Below are positions 16,877 to 24,733 of a DNA stretch of 42,253 nt, one piece after another. How positions within the stretch are numbered: the stretch's first letter is position 1; every line of letters begins with the position of its first letter. The notes below the pieces were generated by a model. That model saw only the letters and a list, made by a program, of their open reading frames with translations, had not been told where the DNA came from and ran no database searches. Source of the stretch: Comamonadaceae bacterium CD01. GTDB taxonomy: Bacteria; Pseudomonadota; Gammaproteobacteria; Burkholderiales; Burkholderiaceae_C. Both the position numbers and the translations under genes were made by a program. The stretch covers positions 1-42,253 of the forward strand of contig PGEI01000017.1 in assembly GCA_002894305.1 (NCBI GenBank), given 5' to 3'.

Positions 16877-18193
16877 TCAAGAGTAACCAAACATTCGAGG
16901 AGACTTTCCACTGGTGGGGCTGCACAGTGCCTGCCACGCCTGATGCTGTGGCGTGCCCTTTACGGCCAGAGCACATTCGTACAAGTAGTCCTTGCCTTCG
17001 ACAGCGGAAATTTGCACCAAGTCGCCAGCTGTTGCCCACTTTGCGAGGTTGCCGGAGTGGAATCGAAAATCAGAGTTGGCTGCGACGTAATACATGCGCA
17101 CTCCGATGGTGATGTCCTTGGTTGGGTCGCCGACAACATAGACTCGCCAGCGGGGCTTCCGCTCCAAATACACACGCCGCTTGCCACCCGCGTTGGGGCC
17201 TTTTCGAGGATTCACGCTTTCTGTGTACTCGTCCGGCCATCCCCAGAAGTCATGCGCAGCATGAAGGGCCTCAAGGGGAATGCGCTGCTCCCCGGGAATA
17301 TTTCCAGCAGCGCCATTGGTCGTTGTGAGCTCAAGGTAGAACGCGACTGGTGTGATTTGCGCTAAAGGAACGAAATCTCGAATGTCGTCTTCTGGCACCG
17401 CGGCGGGTGCAGGCTTGTTGGCAGCTGCAGCCGCTTTGGCGGCCTTCTTTGCGGAAGCTCGCACGGCGGCCTTCTTCTTATCTTGCTCAGCCATCTGATG
17501 CTGAATCGCGGCGATGACGACATTTTTCACCGCGAGGGGGAGCGCTGGCGGTCTTGGCGTGTCTTCGAAGCCGAATGCGTCAGCCGCGGGGCCTTCTATC
17601 GGTGTGTTGCCGCGTGCAACCTTCCTGCGTAGCCGTACTTCAATCTCGTCAGGGATGTCCTTGCGCAACTGCAGGAGAGCCAAATACGCGGCATCAAGCT
17701 TGCGTCCGACCGGTGCTGCAGGGTCAATAAACTTGCCGAGTTCAGTTTTGGCACGGGCAAGCTCAGCCGCGTCGCCAGGCAACGCATACGTCACTTGGAC
17801 GGCGCCCTCGTAGTTGCCGTAGAGCCCGCCGTCAGTAAGGTTGTTTGAGCCTAAGAAAACTTCAGCAGTCTTCGCGAACTCCACGACATAGAGTTTGGGA
17901 TGAAAAGTGACGCCGCCCTTTCGGTTCTTGAAAATGAACACCTCGACCGGCCAAGTCGCCAACTCTTTGAGCACTTCCTTGCTTGTGCCGCCCATGTCCA
18001 CACCAACCACCACCCGAACCGTCGTGCCTGCTTCGTGCAGTTCAAGCAGTTTCGACTTCAGCCGAAGCACGGCTTGAAGGGACGCGAATGCCGACACCAG
18101 AACAACGCCGGCTGGCCTTTCCGCCGAATTGAGCGCTGCGTTGAGCAAAGTGCCGAGTTGTACCTGGGGCTGGGCAATGAAATGGACTTTCAT
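16877..18193 (-). CDS. PLD-fold nuclease, probable restriction endonuclease
   Basis: 438-aa protein whose first 200 residues carry a single phospholipase D half-motif: HPK (His98, Lys100) followed by GSNNLTDGGL (Gly115-Asn118) and an acidic residue near Glu129. One motif per chain implies an active site built by a dimer, as in Nuc, BfiI and the NgoFVII family. Residues about 235-265 are a Lys/Ala-rich linker, and the remaining 170 residues form a separate domain that could read DNA. The partner methyltransferase gene converges on it with 6 bp between stop codons and no terminator. Restriction activity is inferred from fold plus context. The ribosome-binding site is weak. Confidence 0.75.
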   Translation of the reverse strand: MKVHFIAQPQVQLGTLLNAALNSAERPAGVVLVSAFASLQAVLRLKSKLLELHEAGTTVRVVVGVDMGGTSKEVLKELATWPVEVFIFKNRKGGVTFHPKLYVVEFAKTAEVFLGSNNLTDGGLYGNYEGAVQVTYALPGDAAELARAKTELGKFIDPAAPVGRKLDAAYLALLQLRKDIPDEIEVRLRRKVARGNTPIEGPAADAFGFEDTPRPPALPLAVKNVVIAAIQHQMAEQDKKKAAVRASAKKAAKAAAAANKPAPAAVPEDDIRDFVPLAQITPVAFYLELTTTNGAAGNIPGEQRIPLEALHAAHDFWGWPDEYTESVNPRKGPNAGGKRRVYLERKPRWRVYVVGDPTKDITIGVRMYYVAANSDFRFHSGNLAKWATAGDLVQISAVEGKDYLYECALAVKGTPQHQAWQALCSPTSGKSPRMFGYS

Positions 18194-18540
18194 TCGTATT
18201 TTCTTGGCGTTGGAACTTCGGCGGCCACGACGGGCCGGGTGCCGGTGTATAGGTAGCAGGTGAACTTAGCAACTCTACCTTGCCGGGATGGCAAGGGGCT
18301 GACTACCCTGTCGAGCATTCCGCCAACGCTACCTATCCACGCGAGCTTCGAGGCTAGCACCTGAACCGGGGCACAAGTGAAGAAGGCCACGCTCAATTGA
18401 GCGTGGCCTTGAAGGGAGAGAGAGGCCGTCAGGCTACAGGGCGGACAATGCCGTATCCACGTTAAGCTGCGGTGATGGGACGGCCTTCACCAAGCTGGCA
18501 CGAGTTGCAGTTGAGTCGTCGCGTTGGAGCACCGTCGTAC
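18194..18540. other. non-coding stretch upstream of the nuclease gene
   Basis: This stretch should hold the minus-strand promoter of the PLD nuclease; TAGCAA (18267-18272) and TGTATA (18246-18251), read on the minus strand, are weak candidates with a short 15-bp spacing. A perfect 28-bp palindrome lies at 18383-18410. I see no convincing gene in 18411-18540. Confidence 0.35.
18383..18410. repeat. perfect 28-bp palindrome
   Basis: AAGGCCACGCTCAA is followed directly by its exact reverse complement, giving 14-bp arms with no spacer. There is no T-run on either side, so it is a poor intrinsic terminator by itself. It could stop or slow transcription as a cruciform or hairpin, or bind a dimeric protein. 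It lies between the nuclease gene and the island end. Confidence 0.8.
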
Positions 18541-18673
18541 CTACCCACATAATTGCACGATTGCTTAACAATTAAGCAAAATTCTACCGATATGCACAAA
18601 CTACCCACACTTAGATGCTTCCACTTAGGCTCACTCACTCATAGGAAGTGCCCTACCCACCGTTTTTGGTGGG
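18541..18673. other. AT-rich right island end with CTACCCAC repeats
   Basis: Three exact CTACCCAC copies lie at 18541-18548, 18601-18608 and 18653-18660. Between the first two is TTGCTTAA-CAA-TTAAGCAA (18561-18579), a perfect 8-bp inverted repeat. The third copy runs into CCCACC-GTTTTT-GGTGGG (18656-18673), a perfect 6-bp inverted repeat. The stretch is clearly more AT-rich than its surroundings and carries no gene. This is the layout expected of the recombinase-binding 3' end of a GInt-type element. Confidence 0.55.
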
Positions 18674-18733
18674 CATAACCGTTCTGACACCGGCGGCGCG
18701 ACGCAGCGCATGGCGGCTGCGGACGTCCAACGG

Positions 18734-18764
18734 AAAAAGGCCAGCGCCGGGCGCTGGCCTTTTT
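18734..18764 (-). terminator. bidirectional terminator of the peroxidase gene
   Basis: AAAAAGGCCAGCGC and its exact complement GCGCTGGCCTTTTT flank a 3-nt CGG loop. Ending in A5 and T5, it works in either direction. It lies 33 bp beyond the stop of the minus-strand peroxidase gene and marks host sequence right of the island. Confidence 0.88.
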
Positions 18765-18796
18765 GCTTTCCGCGTGCCGACGAACCGGCGCGTCGC

Positions 18797-19831
18797 TCAG
18801 TCGAACGGCTGCGGGCGCACGGTCTTGTCGCTGGACGGCGGCAGGATGGGCAGCGCCATTTGCGGCTGGTCGCCGGTCAGCGTCTTCAGGAAGGCGACGA
18901 CGTCGGCGTTTTCCTGCGCGCTGAACTCGCGGCCCAGCTGGATGCGGCCCATGGTGTCCACCGCCTGCGCCAGCGTGTCGGCGGCGCCGTCGTGGAAGTA
19001 GGGGTAGGTCAGCTCGACGTTGCGCAGCGTGGGAACCTTGAAGTTGAAGCGCTCGGCGTCGTTGCCGGTCACGGCGGAGCGCCCCTCGGCGGGGTTGTCG
19101 GTCTTGTAGGGCTCGACCAGGCCCATTTTCTGGAACGAGGTGCCACCCAGGTTGGGGCCGTTGTGGCAGGCGACGCAACCCGAGCCCTTGAACAGCTCGT
19201 AGCCGCGCAGCTCTTGCGCGTTGATGGCGGTCTTGTCGCCCTTGAGCCACTGGTCGAACGGCGCGTTGGGCGTGACCAGCGTTTCCTCGAACGCGGCGAT
19301 CGCGGCGGTCACCTCCTCGATGCTGAGCCTGTCATGGCCGAAGACCTGCTTGAACTCGGTCACGTACTGCGGGATGGAGCGCAGCATGTCCACGGCCAGG
19401 TCGTGCGAGAACGCCATCTCGCCGGGGTTGGCGATCGGGCCGCCGGCCTGCTCCTGCAAGTCCTTGGCGCGGCCGTCCCAGAACTGGGCGACGTTCAGGC
19501 TGGAGTTGAGCACCGTGGGCGAGTTGATCGGGCCTTTCTGCCACTTGTCGCCAATCGAGGTCTTGAGGTTGTCCGAGCCCCCCATGCTCAGGTTGTGGCA
19601 CGAGTTGCACGAGATGAAGCCCGAGCGCGACAGGCGCGGGTCGAACCACAGCTTCTTGCCCAGTTCCACCTTGGCCGGCTCGGTCACCACCGCGGCCTCG
19701 ATGGGTTGCACCGGCTCTTGCGTCTGGGACTGCACCGGCGCCATGGCCAGCAGCGTTGCAGCAGCAGCCGCTGCGGCCAACGTCAGGCGCAGGGCGTTGC
19801 GGCGGAGGGGGCGTGCGGGGTCGTGGGTCAT
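18797..19831 (-). CDS. di-haem cytochrome c peroxidase
   Basis: 344-aa periplasmic protein with an export signal (RRNALRLTLAAAAAAATLLAM) and two c-type haem sites, CNSCH (Cys75, Cys78, His79) and CVACH (Cys219, Cys222, His223). WDGRAKDL and the loop around PNLGGTSFQKMG are typical of the bacterial CcpA/MauG family, which reduces hydrogen peroxide using electrons from cytochromes. GGAG about 6-9 nt before ATG 19831 selects this start over upstream in-frame ATGs. It is transcribed toward the island, ends in a strong terminator, and has a 162-bp gap to the alanine racemase gene. Confidence 0.92.
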   Translation of the reverse strand: MTHDPARPLRRNALRLTLAAAAAAATLLAMAPVQSQTQEPVQPIEAAVVTEPAKVELGKKLWFDPRLSRSGFISCNSCHNLSMGGSDNLKTSIGDKWQKGPINSPTVLNSSLNVAQFWDGRAKDLQEQAGGPIANPGEMAFSHDLAVDMLRSIPQYVTEFKQVFGHDRLSIEEVTAAIAAFEETLVTPNAPFDQWLKGDKTAINAQELRGYELFKGSGCVACHNGPNLGGTSFQKMGLVEPYKTDNPAEGRSAVTGNDAERFNFKVPTLRNVELTYPYFHDGAADTLAQAVDTMGRIQLGREFSAQENADVVAFLKTLTGDQPQMALPILPPSSDKTVRPQPFD

Positions 19832-19993
19832 GGTGCGCTCCTTATCGTGGGTAAAACCGGATTTGTCATAGGGACATTGTTCGGGTAAACCCCTGATTTC
19901 GATTTGATCTAGCGCAAACACGACCCTATTCATCAAATGGATATGAGCGAAGCCATTTCGGCGCTTCCAACCGAGGGCGCAGGGAGCGGGAGC

Positions 19994-21094
19994 TCACTGT
20001 CCGTCCACGACCACCGGCACGCGCTGCGCCAGCGCGCACATCAGCTCGTAGCCGATGGTGCCTCCAGCCTGGGCCACCTCGTCGATGGACAGCCACTGGC
20101 CGTTGGCGGCCCGGCCCCACAGCGTCACCGCGCTGCCGATGCCGGCCTGTGGCACGGGTGTGAGATCGACGCACAGCATGTCCATCGACACGCGCCCGAG
20201 GGTGCGCGTGCGCACGCCGTCGACCAGCACCGGCGTGCCGGTGCCGCAGTGGCGCGGGTAGCCGTCGGCGTAGCCGCAGGCGACGATGCCGATGCGCATG
20301 GCCGCGTCGGCCGTGAAGCGCGAGCCATAGCCGACGGTGTCGCCCGCGCGCAGCTGCTGCACGCCCAGGATGCGCGAGGACAGCGTCATTGCCGGCTGCA
20401 GCCGCCAGTCGGAGGCGCTGTGCCCGGGGTGGTCGGGCGATGCGCCGTAGAGCATGACGCCGGCGCGCACCCAGTCCAGGCGCGCGCCGTCCTCGTGCCC
20501 GTGGCGCAGGATGGCGGCGCTGTTGCATACGCTGCGCTCGCCGGGCAGGTCGCGTGTGGCTTCAGTGAACACAGCAAGCTGGTGCGCGATGCCGCGCGCC
20601 GTGTCGGCGTCGGAGAAATGCGTCATCAGCGAGATCTCGTCGACCTGGGGCAACGCATCCAGCCGCGCCCAGGCGGCGCGGTAGCGCTCGGGCGGAAAGC
20701 CCAGGCGGTTCATTCCCGAGTTCATCTTCAGGAACACGCGGTGCGGCGCATGGGTCTTGTGCTGGCCGAGCCAGTCGATCTGCGCGTCGCAATGCACCGC
20801 GTGCCAGATATTGAGGCGCGAGCACAGCTCCAGGTCGCGCGGCTCGAACACGCCTTCGAGCAGCAGCAGCGGCCCGCGCCAGCCCAGCGCGCGCAGGCGC
20901 TGGCCTTCGGCCAGGTCGATGAAGGCAAAGCCGTCGGCGCCGCGCAGCGCGTCGAACACGCGCTCGATGCCATGGCCGTAGGCGTTGGCCTTGACGACGG
21001 CCCAGACGCGGGCGTCGGGCGCGCTCTCGCGCACGCGCTCCAGGTTGTGTTGCAGGGCGCGGGCGTGGATGGTGGCTTGGATGGGGCGGGGCAT
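19994..21094 (-). CDS. alr: alanine racemase
   Basis: 366-aa PLP enzyme interconverting L- and D-alanine for peptidoglycan. The PLP lysine is in [11 protein letters not shown] (Lys35), the family signature, and the second-base tyrosine is in TVGYGSRF. The domain order is the usual TIM barrel then C-terminal beta domain ([14 protein letters not shown]). ATG 21094 begins right at the conserved [13 protein letters not shown] start, so longer forms are unlikely. The sequence does not decide between biosynthetic Alr and catabolic DadX; no dadA neighbour is present. It is divergent from lplT. Confidence 0.93.
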   Translation of the reverse strand: MPRPIQATIHARALQHNLERVRESAPDARVWAVVKANAYGHGIERVFDALRGADGFAFIDLAEGQRLRALGWRGPLLLLEGVFEPRDLELCSRLNIWHAVHCDAQIDWLGQHKTHAPHRVFLKMNSGMNRLGFPPERYRAAWARLDALPQVDEISLMTHFSDADTARGIAHQLAVFTEATRDLPGERSVCNSAAILRHGHEDGARLDWVRAGVMLYGASPDHPGHSASDWRLQPAMTLSSRILGVQQLRAGDTVGYGSRFTADAAMRIGIVACGYADGYPRHCGTGTPVLVDGVRTRTLGRVSMDMLCVDLTPVPQAGIGSAVTLWGRAANGQWLSIDEVAQAGGTIGYELMCALAQRVPVVVDGQ

Positions 21095-21192
21095 GGCAGG
21101 GTGCGCGGCAAGGCGCGCAAAGGCGGCGCGGCGCGGGCGCACCGGTGGATCGAAACCAGGGGCATTCTGGCACCGCCGCCGCGGGGCTGCGT

Positions 21193-21200
21193 GATATAAC
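21193..21200 (+). promoter_or_regulatory. possible extended -10 promoter of lplT
   Basis: TGATATAAC (TG-n-TATAAC) fits an extended -10 element, with no clear -35. It lies about 90 bp before the lplT start in the divergent gap with alr. Confidence 0.35.
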
Positions 21201-21291
21201 CGCCCGTCGCGAGCAAAGTGTTTCAAGTTCTCTCGGAACGTGTTTGCGTTCCCAATGCATCAGCCTGGCTGATGAGTTCACCAGCCATTCG

Positions 21292-22566
21292 ATGAAGCGC
21301 GGTTTCAGTACCATCATGTCGGCGCAGTTCTTCAGCTCGCTGGCCGACAATGCCTTGTTCGTCGTCGCCGTCGAGTTGCTGACGAACAACGGCGCCTCCG
21401 AATGGCAGCGCGCGGCCCTGGTGCCGATGTTCGCGCTGTTCTACGTCGTGCTCGCGCCTTTCGTCGGCGCCTTTGCCGACTCGCTGCCCAAGGGGCGGGT
21501 CATGTTCATCAGCAATGCCATCAAGGTACTGGGCTGCCTGCTGATGCTGTGGGGATCGCACCCGCTGCTGGCCTACGGCGTCGTCGGCCTGGGCGCAGCG
21601 GCGTATTCGCCGGCCAAGTACGGCATCCTCACCGAGCTGCTGCCCACCTCGCAGCTGGTCAAGGCCAACGGCTGGATCGAGGGGCTGACCATCACCTCCA
21701 TCATCCTGGGCGTGCTGCTGGGCGGGCAGTTGGTGGCGCCGCACATCGCAGACGTGCTGCTGGCCATCGACATGCCGGGCATGGACTTCGGCATCCACCA
21801 GCCGGCGCAGGCGGCCATTGCCGCGCTGGTGCCGGTCTATCTGCTGGCGGCCTGGTTCAACCTGCGCATTCCGCTGACGCACGCGCCGCTGCACGCCATG
21901 CCGCCCAACCCGCTGGCGCTGCTGCCCGACTTCTGGGCCTGCAACCAGCGCCTGTGGTGCGACAAGCTGGGCCAGATCTCGCTGTCGACGACGACGCTGT
22001 TCTGGGGCGTCTCGGGCAACCTGCGCTACATCGTGCTGGCCTGGGGCGCGGTGGCGCTGGGCTACAGCATCACGCAGGCCTCGGCGCTGGTGGGCGTGGT
22101 GGCCATTGGCACCGCGGCTGGCGCGGTACTGGCGTCGATGCGCGTGCGCCTGGACCGCGCCACGCGCGTGATCCCGCTGGGCATTGCAATGGGGCTGCTG
22201 GTCGTGGCGATGAACCTGATCCACTCCATCTGGCTGGCCGTGCCGTTTCTGATCGTGCTCGGAGGCCTGGGCGGTTTTCTGGTCGTGCCGATGAACGCGC
22301 TGCTGCAGCACCGCGGCCACTGCCTGATGGGCTCGGGGCGTTCGATCGCGGTGCAGAACTTCAATGAGCAGGCGGCCATTCTGGCCATGGGCGCCTGCTA
22401 CAGCCTGTTCACCAGCCTGGGGATGACCGCCTTTGGGGCGATCACCGCCTTCGGGTTGACGGTGGCCGGCATCATGTGGCTGATTTTGCTGTGGCACGTC
22501 CACAACGTGCGCCACTACCGCAAGGAAATGGCGCACCTGCGCGCCCAGGCCCGGCGCGACCATTGA
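21292..22566 (+). CDS. lplT: lysophospholipid transporter LplT
   Basis: 424-aa MFS-type inner-membrane protein. The opening MKRGFSTIMSAQFFSSLADNA and the following helices are typical of LplT, which flips lysophospholipids inward for re-acylation by Aas. The YSPAKYGILTELLP segment near residue 105 is another family mark. No aas gene is next to it; an EamA exporter follows 5 bp after its stop and is probably co-transcribed. The N-terminus is set at ATG 21292 because upstream sequence is non-hydrophobic and unlike the family. Confidence 0.88.
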   Translation: MKRGFSTIMSAQFFSSLADNALFVVAVELLTNNGASEWQRAALVPMFALFYVVLAPFVGAFADSLPKGRVMFISNAIKVLGCLLMLWGSHPLLAYGVVGLGAAAYSPAKYGILTELLPTSQLVKANGWIEGLTITSIILGVLLGGQLVAPHIADVLLAIDMPGMDFGIHQPAQAAIAALVPVYLLAAWFNLRIPLTHAPLHAMPPNPLALLPDFWACNQRLWCDKLGQISLSTTTLFWGVSGNLRYIVLAWGAVALGYSITQASALVGVVAIGTAAGAVLASMRVRLDRATRVIPLGIAMGLLVVAMNLIHSIWLAVPFLIVLGGLGGFLVVPMNALLQHRGHCLMGSGRSIAVQNFNEQAAILAMGACYSLFTSLGMTAFGAITAFGLTVAGIMWLILLWHVHNVRHYRKEMAHLRAQARRDH

Positions 22567-22571
22567 ACCCC

Positions 22572-23447
22572 ATGAAGTCTCCGCTGCCGGCCCTGGCGCT
22601 GCTGTGCAATGCCGCCATCTGGGGCATGGCCTGGTGGCCGTTTCGCCAGATGCAGCAGGCCGGCCTGCACCCGCTGTGGGCCACGGCGCTGATGTACGGC
22701 GCGATCTTCTGGGCGCTGCTGGCGCTGCGCCCGGGCATTGCCAGCCAGTGGCGCGCCTACCCGGTGCTGGGGCTGCTGGCGCTGTGCTCGGGCCTGAACA
22801 ACGTGGCGTTCAACTGGGCGATCACCATTGGCGACGTGGTGCGTGTGGTGCTGCTGTTCTACCTGATGCCCGCCTGGGCCGTGCTGCTGGCCTGGCGGCT
22901 GCTGGGCGAGCGCCCCACGCCGGCTGCTCTTGCGCGCCTGTTGCTGGCCGCCTGCGGCGTGCTGCTGGTGCTGTGGCCGGCCGAGGGCGGCCTGCAGCAC
23001 CTGAGCGCGGCCATGGGCCTGGCCGACTGGCTGGCGCTGCTGGGCGGATTTCTGTTCGCGCTGGTCAACGTGATGCTGCGGCGCATGCACGCGGTGCCCG
23101 AGCAGGCGCGCATGGCGGCGATGTTCGGCGGCTGCATGGTGATGGCGCCGCTGGTGGCGCTGGCCGGCCAGTCGGCGGGCCTGGTGCCGGGCCTGCCGGC
23201 GTTTGACGCACGCTGGGCCCTGGTCGCCGCGGTGCTGGCGCTGCTGCTGGCGCTGGGCAACTGGGCGCTGCAGTACGGCGCGGCGCGCCTCAAAGCCGGC
23301 ACGACCGCGCTGGTGCTGCTGTCGGAGGTGGTGTTTGCCAGCGCCTCGTCGATCGCGCTGGGCGCGGCCCAGCCACGCGCGGCCACGCTGGCCGGCGGCG
23401 CGCTCATCATTGGCGCCGCACTGCTGGCAACACTGGGCAGGCGGTGA
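22572..23447 (+). CDS. EamA/DMT family transporter
   Basis: 291-aa membrane protein with about ten hydrophobic segments in two repeats of the EamA type (drug/metabolite transporter superfamily). The first repeat starts ALLCNAAIWGMAWWPF; the second has LLSEVVFASASS near the end, a recurring EamA ending. It starts 5 bp after lplT and likely shares its transcript. The exported substrate cannot be deduced. The length is normal for the family. Confidence 0.85.
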   Translation: MKSPLPALALLCNAAIWGMAWWPFRQMQQAGLHPLWATALMYGAIFWALLALRPGIASQWRAYPVLGLLALCSGLNNVAFNWAITIGDVVRVVLLFYLMPAWAVLLAWRLLGERPTPAALARLLLAACGVLLVLWPAEGGLQHLSAAMGLADWLALLGGFLFALVNVMLRRMHAVPEQARMAAMFGGCMVMAPLVALAGQSAGLVPGLPAFDARWALVAAVLALLLALGNWALQYGAARLKAGTTALVLLSEVVFASASSIALGAAQPRAATLAGGALIIGAALLATLGRR

Positions 23448-23514
23448 GGCCATTCGCTGCTGCCTTTGCATGCCCTGTCTGCTGTGGGAGCGGCGCCCCC
23501 GCCGCGATGGCCTT

Positions 23515-23772
23515 CTACAGCCGCCCGCTGAGCATCAGGTAGCCGGGCAACCAGCCGGTGAGCACGCCCTGCGCCAGGCACAGCCAGGCGGTGGCGCGCT
23601 CGATGGCGCGGCCAAGCGCCAGCAGCACGAAGAAGGCGCCCCACAGCAACGCCCACGCGGCCCAGTTGGCCACCATCCACCAGTCGCGCGCGAGCTGCGT
23701 GGCCTGGGCGCTGTCGGCCGCAACGGCCACCGCCGTGACCGCGACGAACAGGCTGAACCAGCCCAGCCACAT
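23515..23772 (-). CDS. small hypothetical membrane protein
   Basis: 85-aa hydrophobic protein with about three membrane segments (residues 1-18, 34-55 and 64-80), joined by short loops. I do not recognise a family. It lies 33 bp downstream of the ProQ-like gene on the same strand and may be its operon partner. Its frame is unbroken and hydrophobicity is patterned, but it overlaps no other good candidate only because the region is short, so reality is probable, not certain. Confidence 0.55.
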   Translation of the reverse strand: MWLGWFSLFVAVTAVAVAADSAQATQLARDWWMVANWAAWALLWGAFFVLLALGRAIERATAWLCLAQGVLTGWLPGYLMLSGRL

Positions 23773-23805
23773 GACCGCTGCTTTCGCTGATTGGAGCGAC
23801 GCCGC

Positions 23806-24660
23806 TCAGGCGCCGCGGCGCTGGCGCGCGCGGGCGAGCTGGCGGGCCACCTGGCGCGCGTCCATGCCGTACATGTCGGCAAAGCCGGCTTCGTCCTGGC
23901 CGCTGGCCTCGAAGGCGTGCAAGAGCGCCTCGGCGCGCGCGTCGTCTGCGGCGGCCTCGGCCAGGGCCTCGTCCAGCAGCGCGTTGGCGCGTTCGTCGCG
24001 CCCGCGCACCAGCGCGTCGTAGTCCTGGCGGGCCAGGCCGCTGGCCTCGTACGCCAGGCGGATGCGCCGGCGCAGCTTGGGCGCCAGGTCTTCGTTGCTG
24101 CGCAGCTGGCGACGGCGAAACACCTCCAGCAACGCGTGATGCACATGCTCGGGCGCCATGGCCTCGGTCACCTGGCCCTGCAGGTCGTGGCGCGCCATGC
24201 CTTGGGCGACCACGCTCAGGTAGCGCGTCGAGCGCGTGTGCAGCGCCAGCGCCAGCTTGAGCGCGTCCTTGTCGATCGCGTCCGGATGCGCGTCCAGCAG
24301 ATCCTGGAAGATGCCGCGCTTGAGCGGCAGCAGCGCCGCGCCGAACAGCTGCGGGTGCCACTGCGCCAGCTGGTCGAGCAGCGGGTGGTGGCGCGCCGGC
24401 CTGCGCTCTGGCGCTGCGCCATCGCCGCCCGCGGAGGCGGAAGCGGCGGGCGCCGCATCCTTGCGACCCTGGCGGTTCTGGCCGCCGCGGCGGCGCGGGC
24501 GCTTGCGCGCTGCGGGCGCGTTCGGGTCGGCAGCGGGCGCGGAAGGCGCGGGCGCGGCAGTCGTAGCGGACGGAGCGGGCTGCACCGGTGCGGCGGGCGC
24601 GGTGTCGGCGGTGGTGGCAACGGAGGAGGCGGGCAGGTTCTCGCTGGCTTGCATGGTCAT
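23806..24660 (-). CDS. ProQ/FinO-family RNA chaperone
   Basis: 284-aa protein. Residues 1-95 are an Ala/Pro-rich then strongly basic disordered arm with KRPRRRGGQNRQGRK. The ProQ/FinO domain follows: FGAALLPLKRGIFQDLL, then ALHTRSTRYL, a match to the RNA-binding face of the family. A helical C-terminal extension of about 100 residues lies beyond it. ProQ proteins bind structured sRNAs and mRNA 3' ends. Betaproteobacterial members often have such extensions. The start is ATG 24660 or the in-frame ATG 6 bp later. Confidence 0.84.
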   Translation of the reverse strand: MTMQASENLPASSVATTADTAPAAPVQPAPSATTAAPAPSAPAADPNAPAARKRPRRRGGQNRQGRKDAAPAASASAGGDGAAPERRPARHHPLLDQLAQWHPQLFGAALLPLKRGIFQDLLDAHPDAIDKDALKLALALHTRSTRYLSVVAQGMARHDLQGQVTEAMAPEHVHHALLEVFRRRQLRSNEDLAPKLRRRIRLAYEASGLARQDYDALVRGRDERANALLDEALAEAAADDARAEALLHAFEASGQDEAGFADMYGMDARQVARQLARARQRRGA

Positions 24661-24733
24661 CCCTGGCGGGCGCGGAATCGGTCAAAACCCGCAATCATCC
24701 CAGAATTGCGCGGCGCACCGGCGTCCGCGGGGT

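Larger units (their letters stand above)
5728..18673 (+). mobile_element. GInt-like genomic island with three integrases and R-M cargo
   Basis: The segment between the ssb terminator and the cytochrome c peroxidase terminator is less GC-rich than both arms and has a three-part layout: a tyrosine recombinase operon at the left end, cargo, and a short AT-rich right end with repeats. From memory this is the described plan of GInts (three integrases plus a small helical protein, ginABCD; cargo; AT-rich 3' end; imperfect flanking direct repeats). Exact ends are not proven. The left limit is set at the ACCCACA at 5728 and the right limit at the palindrome ending 18673. Both neighbouring host genes are intact, so it sits in an intergenic site, not in a tRNA gene. 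Confidence 0.72.

Noticed and set aside
11445-18193. DISARM or BREX system
   Set aside because: DrmB, PglX-type, PglZ and BrxC-type proteins are absent; a RecD2-like helicase is not DrmA.
18190-18396. 68-aa minus-strand frame upstream of the nuclease gene
   Set aside because: It overlaps the nuclease start, includes the palindrome edge, lacks a ribosome-binding site and has no recognisable feature.
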